Part shown: piece by piece, positions 5,820 through 12,645 of the stretch | How the letters are laid out: the number at the start of each line of letters is the position of its first letter | How positions within the stretch are numbered: the first letter of the stretch is position 1 | NCBI GenBank assembly: GCA_903915615.1 | Contig: CAIWTR010000610.1 | Span: forward strand, 1-15,106 | Direction: 5' to 3' | Length of the DNA stretch: 15,106 bases | DNA from: an uncultured Armatimonadota bacterium | GTDB taxonomy: Bacteria; Armatimonadota; Armatimonadia; Armatimonadales; Armatimonadaceae | Notes under the pieces: generated by a model | What the model was told of the DNA's origin: nothing | The model's input: the letters and a program-made list of their open reading frames with translations, nothing else | Databases searched by the model: none | Made by a program: the position numbers and the translations under genes

Positions 5820-6647
5820 CTAGAAGCCGTGAAAGACATGGATCCATGCCCGGCTCCCGGATGGATCCACAAGCATTGTTAAGAACTCCCCATCCCCGGG
5901 GTACGTCGTGAATTCCTGTTCCACAGTGCGGTAAACCTTGCCGCCCTTCGGCATTGATTTAGGCCACCAATAAGGCGCAAAGCTAAAGAACTTAGCACCT
6001 GGAGACTTAGTGGATGACTTCCCGATCTTGCGGCCAAGCGCTGTTAGGGTCGCTGGAGGGGCATCGATACGCACCAGATAGGCACTGTCCAGAAAGCCTC
6101 CCAGCTCGTAGACATTCACTTTAGTCGGCTGCCCCGCACCCTTGGGAAGCATTTCTGAAATGTCGCCCGGGAGCGTGTCGGTAAACGCCGGGATATCCAT
6201 GTTCCGCAGCAGGCCGCCGCCAAGCGCGATGACATTGACGACCGCTGCCCCGATGGCCAAGAGCTTGCCACGGCTGAGCGTATGCCCAAATGGAAGCTGC
6301 TTCACAGATGCGAGCAGTATCGCACAGCCCCCACCAATAATTGCCGAAACCAGAAATGTCACGGATGGCGGCCTCATCCCAAACATTGCCGCTCCACACA
6401 CAAGACAAAACGTGATCCAGGCAATCCAGCCTCTCCCCGTGGGAGCCACAGCAGCAAGTGCCGTAGGAAGGCAGAAACAAAGTGAGCCGATTAGGAGCGC
6501 AAGGGCGATGTTGTCATACCGAATACCAGAAAACAGCGACCACCAGAGAAAAGTCAGTGCCCCCATAAACAAGAGAGTGGCGGTGACGGCAAATGCCAGC
6601 CACCGCCATATGAGGGCAGAGTTATATACAAAAGCGGATGAGCGCAT
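5820..6647 (-). CDS. Unknown membrane protein, second gene of the HupE-like unit
   Basis: No family was recognised for this 275-residue protein. Five hydrophobic segments are visible at about 16-40, 46-68, 73-90, 95-114 and 128-147, followed by a soluble domain of about 125 residues rich in Gly, Pro and aromatics (FFSFAPYWWP at 220-229) ending in AWIHVFHGF. A good Shine-Dalgarno (AGGA, about 8 bases upstream) supports the ATG. It starts 22 bases after the stop of the HupE/UreJ-like gene on the same strand, so the two are probably co-transcribed and may act together at the membrane. The stop lies 6 bases from the convergent terC stop, with no clear terminator between. Confidence 0.82.
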   Translation of the reverse strand: MRSSAFVYNSALIWRWLAFAVTATLLFMGALTFLWWSLFSGIRYDNIALALLIGSLCFCLPTALAAVAPTGRGWIAWITFCLVCGAAMFGMRPPSVTFLVSAIIGGGCAILLASVKQLPFGHTLSRGKLLAIGAAVVNVIALGGGLLRNMDIPAFTDTLPGDISEMLPKGAGQPTKVNVYELGGFLDSAYLVRIDAPPATLTALGRKIGKSSTKSPGAKFFSFAPYWWPKSMPKGGKVYRTVEQEFTTYPGDGEFLTMLVDPSGSRAWIHVFHGF

Positions 6648-6669
6648 GATTCATCCTACATCAAGGCGT

Positions 6670-7788
6670 TTATTCTGCTGCGACAAAGAGCTTGATGAAC
6701 AGCCAGAGGCCCATCGCGGCAATGCCGCCACTCGCAAAGCGTACAATCGCCGGATATGCGATTCCGCCGCGCTTGGCTCCCTTTTCCAGCGACTTCTCGA
6801 GGTACTTGAGAATCGGCCACGCACCAAGACAGACACTCAGCTGCGCCAGCTCAACACCGACATTGAAGGACAGAAGGCTCCAGAACAGCGCATTACCCTC
6901 TGGCAGACCCGCCGCACGGAGGTTACCGGCAAATGCAAAGCCGTGAATAAGTCCAAAGCCTGCCGCAATCCAGAAGCGTTTCTCATGCTTCTTCGCCACG
7001 ATGTTTTCGACACCGACAAAGATAATCGAGACCGCAACCAACGGGTCAACAAACTTAGCCGGGACGCTGACGATTTGCAGTGCGGAAAGAATCAGCGTGA
7101 TCGAGTGCGCAATCGTAAAACCCGTCAGGACTTTGATCAGCATCTTGAGGTTCGGTGCAACAAGCAGCAACCCAAAGATAAACAGGAGGTGGTCGACGCC
7201 CTCCCAGATATGGATAGCTCCGAGCCACAGAAAGTCGATGACATTGCGCAGCAGGTTTGACGCGAGGTTGCTTGCATCTACCGTTGTGCTCTCACCAGGC
7301 TTGAGGTTACGCTGAAAGCCAGCGATGTTGATTGTTGCGATGGCATTGGGCAGATAGTCAAACAAAGTGGATGCGATCTGCAAAGGCTTTGCTTCTCCGC
7401 CTGCAGTACGTGCATAGCGAATGAGAAGCTTAAAACGGGCCTTTGTGGGATCGAGACCCGCCTCGTGTTCGATCAGCTGAATCTCACCCGGGATAGGAGT
7501 TCCATCATCACCGATTTGAAAGCGCTCATTGATATAGGCTTGGAGTGCTTTACTTGCGGCTGGCGTGAATGAGTTGCCCTGCACACACTGAATGTCCTTG
7601 GTGACATTCGGGATTTGCGTGATGTCCTGGACATTTCTGGTGAACTCTAGCGTGTAAAAGCTGCTCTGTGGTCTGATCTTGATAGCCACTGGCTCCACTT
7701 GTAGCTGGTGCGCGGAGGTAACCGTCGGTGCGAAAAGACAAAAAACAGCAAGCAGTGCACCGAGCGCACGGCGAAGTACATGTGACAT
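6670..7788 (-). CDS. HupE/UreJ-like membrane protein with exported N-terminal domain
   Basis: The 372-residue protein has a signal peptide with likely cleavage after SAH near residues 25-27, an exported domain of about 150 residues, and a C-terminal membrane half with the HupE/UreJ_2 pattern: HIWEGVDHLLFIFGLLL at 193-209, FTIAHSITL at 224-232 and FGLIHGFAFAG at 278-288. The histidines and acidic residues H193, D199, H200, H228 and H282 are candidates for metal binding. Classical HupE/UreJ proteins take up nickel or cobalt; this longer, exported-domain subtype is not well characterised, so a metal role is an inference. A strong GGAGGAG lies about 9 bases before the ATG. It is the first gene of a two-gene unit with the protein at 5820-6647. 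Confidence 0.85.
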   Translation of the reverse strand: MSHVLRRALGALLAVFCLFAPTVTSAHQLQVEPVAIKIRPQSSFYTLEFTRNVQDITQIPNVTKDIQCVQGNSFTPAASKALQAYINERFQIGDDGTPIPGEIQLIEHEAGLDPTKARFKLLIRYARTAGGEAKPLQIASTLFDYLPNAIATINIAGFQRNLKPGESTTVDASNLASNLLRNVIDFLWLGAIHIWEGVDHLLFIFGLLLVAPNLKMLIKVLTGFTIAHSITLILSALQIVSVPAKFVDPLVAVSIIFVGVENIVAKKHEKRFWIAAGFGLIHGFAFAGNLRAAGLPEGNALFWSLLSFNVGVELAQLSVCLGAWPILKYLEKSLEKGAKRGGIAYPAIVRFASGGIAAMGLWLFIKLFVAAE

Positions 7789-7872
7789 TAAGAATTTCTC
7801 CTCCAGATGAGCTATCGGGAAAAGGGTCGAACGGGCGTGTAGCTGTCAGATGATCAGGTTGTGGATGAGGCG

Positions 7873-7913
7873 GAAAACAAACTAGCCTCCCGCATCATCG
7901 CTGGGAGGCTAGT
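7873..7913 (-). terminator. Strong intrinsic terminator of the second prepilin-like gene
   Basis: The arms ACTAGCCTCCC (7881-7891) and GGGAGGCTAGT (7903-7913) pair over 11 perfect bases around an 11-nt loop. On the - strand the stem is followed by TTGTTTT. It begins just beyond the stop at 7924. This is the clearest terminator in the window and separates the prepilin gene from the HupE-like gene that follows on the same strand. Confidence 0.9.
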
Positions 7914-7923
7914 CACCTGTATT

Positions 7924-8646
7924 CTAGTCGCCAGGTCCCAGGTTGTCCCGATTGTGCATCCCGGCAGGTCCGGCGCCCGCAACACCGCGGAGCAGGGTCT
8001 GTGAGAAGCGATGCCACTTTGTATGGCCATCAGCGAAGACGTAGTTGCTTCCACCGCTGTGGCGTCCCTGATTCTGTGGGTTGACGGTGCCATCTGGCCA
8101 AAGTCCCGAGCCATCGAGGAAGCCGGCTTCCCACTCGTTCGGGTCATCCGACTCAGACCATGGATGGTAGTCAAACGCGCCAAAGTACGTTGGGCGCTCA
8201 GCAATCATAATCTGCTCTGCTGGGCTGCTAAAGGTCGCAAACGCGACATGGTGTGCAAAGTAGCCATTGATGGAATAGTCGGTGCGGACGGCTGGCCAGT
8301 TGGCGTTTGTCAAGACATCCGCAAAATAAAACTGCGGGTTTGCCGTTCCGATGGATGGGCAGCGCAGCACATCACGGGATTTGAGGTACGGGAACAGCGG
8401 CTGAAACCAGGCGTAGAGCTCAGCGATATCTTCGACATCATGCTCGCAGGTAACCGACAGCTCATCGTAGTCCTGCGAATACATCATCATCGCGAGGCCC
8501 AGCTGCCGGATGTTGGACAGACACGATGTCTGGCGCGCTTTTTCTCGGGCTTGAGCAAAGACTGGGAAGAGAATCGCAGCGAGGATAGCGATGATAGCGA
8601 TGACGACGAGGAGCTCGATGAGCGTAAAGGCACGTTTGTTTGACAT
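7924..8646 (-). CDS. DUF1559-type prepilin-like protein, second paralogue
   Basis: The 240-residue protein has the same plan as the gene at 94-873: NKRAFTLIELLVVIAIIAIL at the N-terminus with the peptidase site between A and F, then LFPVFAQAREKARQ, CLSNIRQLGLAMMM, a DYDE motif, a variable middle, and SNYVFADGHTKWH near the C-terminus. The annotated ATG (MSNKRAF) has GGTGG five bases upstream. An in-frame GTG three codons earlier (8655) lacks a ribosome binding site and was not chosen. Function is unknown beyond the type II pilin-like export signal. It carries its own terminator, so it is likely a single-gene transcript. Confidence 0.88.
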   Translation of the reverse strand: MSNKRAFTLIELLVVIAIIAILAAILFPVFAQAREKARQTSCLSNIRQLGLAMMMYSQDYDELSVTCEHDVEDIAELYAWFQPLFPYLKSRDVLRCPSIGTANPQFYFADVLTNANWPAVRTDYSINGYFAHHVAFATFSSPAEQIMIAERPTYFGAFDYHPWSESDDPNEWEAGFLDGSGLWPDGTVNPQNQGRHSGGSNYVFADGHTKWHRFSQTLLRGVAGAGPAGMHNRDNLGPGD

Positions 8647-8726
8647 GAATTCCACCGGGATGTAGGGACTGTGTCAACAACGCACAATGGGTTTGCACGG
8701 AGCTGACAGGCATAGACGTAGTGATG

Positions 8727-9053
8727 CTATGCAGCTACAGGTGGACCACGCAGTGTCTGAGAAAAGTACGTATCCCGTGGGGATTTGCAAACATCCAATG
8801 TGGGAATTTGAAACCCAGGAAGCGCGGAAAGCACCACATCGACAGAAAGCTCAATCGGGGGCACCGCAGCTGTTTCAACGTTACACAATCCACACGCTTC
8901 GGAGTCACCTGGGTTGATTGTGGATGCAGTTGCACAGACAACGTGTTGTAGTGCGTGGACGGTCGTCGAAACCGATGTGATTGCGACAAGCATCATCGCA
9001 AAGGCACCGATGAGGCGCCACTTACGGAGTCCTGATAGCAGGTCGAATCGCAT
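8727..9053 (-). CDS. Small exported or membrane-anchored Cys-containing protein, unknown function
   Basis: The 108-residue frame has a basic start (RFDLLSGLRKWR), one hydrophobic segment at about 14-33, then H33, H37 and C40, a CGLC pair at C54 and C57, and C89, ending in FSQTLRGPPVAA. A hydrophobic anchor followed by His/Cys and an R-[AG]-PP tail is reminiscent of small DUF2946-like proteins found near copper and other metal genes; this resemblance is from memory and loose. It starts 64 bases after the stop of the Fur-family gene on the same strand and could be the last gene of the metal operon. The Shine-Dalgarno is weak, so coding status is likely but not certain. Confidence 0.6.
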   Translation of the reverse strand: MRFDLLSGLRKWRLIGAFAMMLVAITSVSTTVHALQHVVCATASTINPGDSEACGLCNVETAAVPPIELSVDVVLSALPGFQIPTLDVCKSPRDTYFSQTLRGPPVAA

Positions 9054-9117
9054 GATGACCGAGTCTACCTAAGACGCAAATCAATTGCAATAGATGGTGA
9101 TCATACGACTATACTGA

Positions 9118-9585
9118 TTATGGCTCTCGTGAGCAATCAGCACATTTACCGTAAAGTTCCAGCTGGTGTCGCATCACGACAAATCCAGACCGCGCCTCGA
9201 TGCGCGCACTCAGCTCATCCACATCACAGTCATCAAAGGGCTCGACCTTACCGCACTGGTCACAGACAATATGGTGATGGTGATGTGCATCATCCGGATG
9301 CGTTGGCTCGTAACGCGCATACCCTTGGGCAAAATCGATCCGCCGTGCAAGGCCCTGTGTCTCAAGCAGATTGACAAAGCGATAGGCCGTAACGAGATTG
9401 ACCGGTTCCGGGTCGGTGGGCGTTCCGATACGCTTGTTTGCCGCGGCATGCAGCTCGATCACAGACTGCGGGGTATGGGATTCCGCCAGGGATGCAACCA
9501 ATGCCTTGCGGGGTGCCGTGATACGACATCCGCTTTCCTTTAAGCGATCCAGAATCGCGTTTTGTGATAACCCCGTACAGTTCAT
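9118..9585 (-). CDS. Fur-family metal-responsive repressor
   Basis: The 155-residue protein has the Fur layout: a winged-helix DNA-binding half (SGCRITAPRKALVASLAES near 18-36, VNLVTAYRFVNLLETQGLARRI near 62-83), then a His-rich metal site HHHHH at 101-105, and a dimer domain with two CxxC pairs (C108/C111 and C148/C151) that normally hold structural zinc. The branch (Fur, Mur, Zur or PerR) cannot be fixed from this view; association with an NRAMP gene favours Mn or Fe sensing. The ATG at 9585 was chosen because it lies 5 bases after the NRAMP stop and gives the usual length; the open frame reaches 9756 but would overlap the transporter gene by over 160 bases. Translation is probably coupled to mntH. 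Confidence 0.92.
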   Translation of the reverse strand: MNCTGLSQNAILDRLKESGCRITAPRKALVASLAESHTPQSVIELHAAANKRIGTPTDPEPVNLVTAYRFVNLLETQGLARRIDFAQGYARYEPTHPDDAHHHHHIVCDQCGKVEPFDDCDVDELSARIEARSGFVVMRHQLELYGKCADCSREP

Positions 9586-9590
9586 CTGCG

Positions 9591-10961
9591 TTACGCCTTG
9601 CCGCGTTCCTTGTATCCGAACCGCACCCAGGTTGCAAATGCTGCACATGCACCGATGATGCAAACCAGGATCGTTGGACCAAGGCGTTCCCAGACAAGGT
9701 AGAGGTTGAGGCCGATGATTACCGATGCGGCTAGAACGCTTAGAACGGTCATCCACAGCGGGTTCACAAAGTCCCGCATCAGCCTCCGGCTGCTTGTGAA
9801 GACAATCAATGGCACGATGGCAAACGGTAGCTGAAGGCTAAGCGCTACCTGCGACCATGTCAGAATACGCGTGGTGTCATTGCCGCCGGATATGAGGATG
9901 ATGACCATCGCAGGTACAACCGCCAGCAGCCGCGTAACGATCCGCCGAACATGCGGGGCGACTTTCCAGTTGAGAAAACCTTCCATCACAATCTGACCGG
10001 CAAGGGTTCCGGTGATGGTGGATGACTGCCCAGCGGCGAGCAGCGCGACGGCAAATGCCGTGGCCGCCGCGCCGCCGAGGATTGGCTTCAGGAGTTTTTG
10101 CGCATCCCCAAGCTCACGAACCTCATCCATACGGCCATCAAATACGGTTCCAGCAAGCACCAGAATCGCCGCATTTACAAAGAAAGCCGCACCGAGTGCT
10201 CCGATTGTGTCCCAGGTGTTGAAGCGGATCGCCTCTCTAATCCCCTTGGCGGTCCGCTCATGCGCACGCGTTTGCACGATGGATGAGTGGAGATAGAGGT
10301 TATGCGGCATCACTGTGGCGCCGATAATCCCAAGGCTGATAACGATAGCTTCTGCATCCGGGAGTGATGGAATCAACATCCCCTTTGCGACCATCCCGAA
10401 ATCAGGCTTGGCCAGGAATGTCTGGAGCATAAAGCATCCAGCAACGGTTGCGACAAGCGTGATGACAATCGCTTCCAGCTTTCGGAAGCCAAACTTCGAC
10501 AACCCGAGCAGAATCAGAACATCGAGTGTTGTGATCGCAACACCGGCTATCAACGGAATCCCAAAAAGCAGCTGTAGGGCGATGGCAGAGCCAATCACTT
10601 CGGCAAGATCGCAGGCGATGATGGCCAGCTCACAGAGAAGCCAAAGTGCAATCGCAGCTGGCTTGCGGAAATGCTGTCGGCAGGCTTGCGCAAGATCTTG
10701 GCCAGTAGCAAGCCCCAGACGCACACAGAGTGTCTGAAGCAGAATCGCCATCAGGTTTGACAGGAGGACAACCCAAAGCAGGCGGTAGCCGTAGCGGGCT
10801 CCCCCTTCGAGGTCAGTCGCCCAGTTACCCGGGTCCATGTATCCAACACTGATCAGGAATCCTGGCCCCATGTATGCCAAAATCTTACGCATCAGACCGG
10901 AGCGTGCTGGAATCTTGACCGTACGAAACGCTTCCGACAGAGACTCATCACGAGGCTGCAT
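9591..10961 (-). CDS. mntH: NRAMP-family divalent metal transporter (Mn(II)/Fe(II) importer, MntH-like)
   Basis: The 456-residue membrane protein has the NRAMP signatures: D43-P44-G45-N46 in helix 1 and M218-P219-H220-N221 (GATVMPHNLYLHS) in helix 6, the aspartate, asparagine and methionine that bind the metal. About eleven hydrophobic segments follow the LeuT-type fold. Such proteins import Mn(II) or Fe(II) with protons across the inner membrane. The ATG directly follows the stop of the upstream gene (TAAATG), with GGAG five bases before it inside the end of that gene, so the two are translationally coupled. Its own stop lies 5 bases before the Fur-family start. Confidence 0.95.
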   Translation of the reverse strand: MQPRDESLSEAFRTVKIPARSGLMRKILAYMGPGFLISVGYMDPGNWATDLEGGARYGYRLLWVVLLSNLMAILLQTLCVRLGLATGQDLAQACRQHFRKPAAIALWLLCELAIIACDLAEVIGSAIALQLLFGIPLIAGVAITTLDVLILLGLSKFGFRKLEAIVITLVATVAGCFMLQTFLAKPDFGMVAKGMLIPSLPDAEAIVISLGIIGATVMPHNLYLHSSIVQTRAHERTAKGIREAIRFNTWDTIGALGAAFFVNAAILVLAGTVFDGRMDEVRELGDAQKLLKPILGGAAATAFAVALLAAGQSSTITGTLAGQIVMEGFLNWKVAPHVRRIVTRLLAVVPAMVIILISGGNDTTRILTWSQVALSLQLPFAIVPLIVFTSSRRLMRDFVNPLWMTVLSVLAASVIIGLNLYLVWERLGPTILVCIIGACAAFATWVRFGYKERGKA

Positions 10962-12131
10962 TTAGTCTCCAAGCCCCCCGTGCATCCCAAGAAGTAATCC
11001 AAAACCATAGGCAAGAGCGCCTCCAACCATGCCGACAAAGGTCATCTCAAGTCCTTGCTTCACCCACGAGCGTCCAGTGACAAACGTCTTGGATGCGCCA
11101 ACGGCAAAGTGAGCCAAAACACTAATTACCAGCGATTGCCAAACAGCGGGCATCCCGGATGTATAGAAAAACGGGATGATTGGAAGGAAGGCTCCGATCG
11201 CAGTGGACACGCCGGCAACGGCAGAGGATGTCCACGGATTTGGGAAGCGGTCCTCATTTATGCCAAGCTCTTCACGGACCATGGTTTGTAGGAAAACATC
11301 TTTATTGGATGTCAATCGCTCAACAAGCTTCTTGGCCTCAGGCTCCGTAAAGCCTTTGAGCTGATACATCAGCTCGAGCTCTTCCCGCTCATGCTCAGGG
11401 TCCGTCTCGATTTCCATCCGCTCGCGCTCAATCTCGGACTCATGCACATCCCGCTCACTCTTCGCAGCAAGGAATGCCGAGCTACCCATCGAAAAAGCGG
11501 AGCCAATCATGCCGGCAAGACCGGCGATGAGGACAAATTTTGGAGATGCACTCGTCGCACCGGCAACTGCGGAGACGATGCCAAATACTGCGCCAAGTCC
11601 ATCGTTGACGCCGTAAATCGCATCCCCAATCCAGCTCGCCGTTCCGTGGGCATGCCACTTTTCGCGGGCGAGGAGGGTGTCGAGGCGTGAGCGCGGTCCG
11701 GTTTCGGCCTGGTGGGCCATGATGTGTAGTTTTTGCGCGTGGACTTCCTCATCCGGGATGACCAGCTCAAGAATTTTAGTGGATGCTTCATCCCCGAGGC
11801 GGGCGATCTGATCCTGATACTCCGCGACGTGGTGGCGCTCTTCGTGTTCGATACGCCGAATCATCGCATCAGGGCCGAACATCCGCAGGAGGCGCATCTG
11901 CTTCCGCAAAGGTGCCTCAATCGTGCGCTTGTCGACATCTACCCCGAGATCTCGTAACCGTTCTTCCCACAGCCGGGCGTGTTCATACTCACTCTCCGCC
12001 ATCCGCTGGAGGAGATCCTTACGGTTTGCATCCGGTTCGGCAGCCGCAAGGGCATCGTAGACCTTTGCAACCACTATTTCCTCTCGCCAGTTGGCGAGGA
12101 TGATGCTGACCTTATTGGCGGGAAGGGTCAA
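10962..12131 (-). CDS. Ferritin-like/VIT1 fusion membrane protein (MbfA-type iron/manganese exporter)
   Basis: The 389-residue protein has a ferritin-like di-iron helical bundle at about 1-145 (E17/E18, E48-x-x-H51, the EHEERHH cluster at 95-101, E128-x-x-H131) joined to a VIT1/CCC1 membrane domain from about 165, beginning GDAIYGVNDGLGAVFG and including a long Glu-rich cytoplasmic helix region (225-290). Rhizobial MbfA has this architecture and exports iron, with the ferritin-like part as sensor or feeder; plant VIT1 moves Fe(II) and Mn(II). The start is TTG, overlapping the upstream stop as TTGA, with a strong GGAGAGG 4 bases before it. The stop abuts the mntH ATG. Which metal it moves is inferred. 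Confidence 0.92.
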   Translation of the reverse strand: MTLPANKVSIILANWREEIVVAKVYDALAAAEPDANRKDLLQRMAESEYEHARLWEERLRDLGVDVDKRTIEAPLRKQMRLLRMFGPDAMIRRIEHEERHHVAEYQDQIARLGDEASTKILELVIPDEEVHAQKLHIMAHQAETGPRSRLDTLLAREKWHAHGTASWIGDAIYGVNDGLGAVFGIVSAVAGATSASPKFVLIAGLAGMIGSAFSMGSSAFLAAKSERDVHESEIERERMEIETDPEHEREELELMYQLKGFTEPEAKKLVERLTSNKDVFLQTMVREELGINEDRFPNPWTSSAVAGVSTAIGAFLPIIPFFYTSGMPAVWQSLVISVLAHFAVGASKTFVTGRSWVKQGLEMTFVGMVGGALAYGFGLLLGMHGGLGD

Positions 12132-12631
12132 TACGCCTCTCCGGAGGTGACATTGCGTGCGATCCCGACGGAATCTGAGCCGGGAATAGGCTGGCCGTGT
12201 GGGCAGTGTGTAGGGTGATTCAAGAATGCGGCGAGGCGCTCTTCGAACTCTTCCGAGATGACATGCTCGAGGCGCTCGGCTTCTTCATGTGCGGCTTCGG
12301 ATGAGAATCCAAGGGTATCGATGAGAAAGACTTCAAGGAGGCGATGGTGCCGTGCAAGCTCATTTGCAACACGAAGGCCATCCGGTGTCAGACCGACACC
12401 GCGGTACGCAACATAGTCAACCATGCCTTCATCGGACAAAGATTTGAGCATTTTTGTAACAAATGCGCGGCTGGTATTGTTACGACGGGCAATATCTGAC
12501 ATACTTGCAGTGCCATCCGGGCCAACCAATGACAGAATAGCGCGAAGAATATCGCCAGATGTCTTGTTCAAGTAGCGCGATTCGCGCGATTTCACCATAG
12601 TTAACTTTATACCATACTCTGTCGTGTCCAT
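12128..12631 (-). CDS. DtxR/MntR-family metalloregulator
   Basis: The 167-residue protein has an N-terminal winged helix (MSDIARRNNTSRAFVTKMLKSL near 44-65) and a DtxR dimer domain with HHRLLEVFL (95-103), HEEAERLEHVIS (115-126) and HPTHCPHG (139-146). Aligned by eye to B. subtilis MntR, D27 takes the place of D8, H96 of H77, and E119, E122 and H123 of E99, E102 and H103; Met and Cys of DtxR/IdeR are absent, which favours Mn(II) sensing. The second-site E11 appears replaced by R30. There is no C-terminal SH3 or FeoA domain. The ATG at 12631 has AGGA ten bases upstream; an ATG at 12598 is an alternative. It is the first gene of the four-gene metal operon. Confidence 0.9.
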   Translation of the reverse strand: MDTTEYGIKLTMVKSRESRYLNKTSGDILRAILSLVGPDGTASMSDIARRNNTSRAFVTKMLKSLSDEGMVDYVAYRGVGLTPDGLRVANELARHHRLLEVFLIDTLGFSSEAAHEEAERLEHVISEEFEERLAAFLNHPTHCPHGQPIPGSDSVGIARNVTSGEAY

Positions 12632-12639
12632 ATGAGCAA
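12591..12639. promoter_or_regulatory. Divergent promoter region between the metalloregulator and murG
   Basis: On the + strand TTCACC (12591-12596) and CATACT, 17 bases apart, could serve murG. On the - strand TTGCTC (12639-12634) and TATGGT (12616-12611), 17 bases apart, could serve the metal operon, and would favour the internal ATG at 12598 for the regulator. An 8-base palindrome AGTTAACT (12599-12606) sits between these elements and is a possible binding site for autoregulation. All matches are imperfect and were judged by eye. Confidence 0.35.
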
Positions 12640-12645
12640 ATTCCT

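Noticed and set aside
6142..7260. 372-codon open frame on the + strand
   Set aside because: It is antisense to both the HupE-like and the unknown membrane protein, crosses their junction, and its product is low-complexity and highly basic.
9076..9088. Fur-box-like GCAAATCAATTGC before the small Cys protein
   Set aside because: Only a four-base symmetric core is present, without the repeated hexamers of a true Fur box, so it is not reported as a site.
9586..9756. N-terminal extension of the Fur-family protein
   Set aside because: The extension would overlap the NRAMP coding region by over 160 bases in another frame and is unlike the family; the ATG at 9585 gives the normal length.
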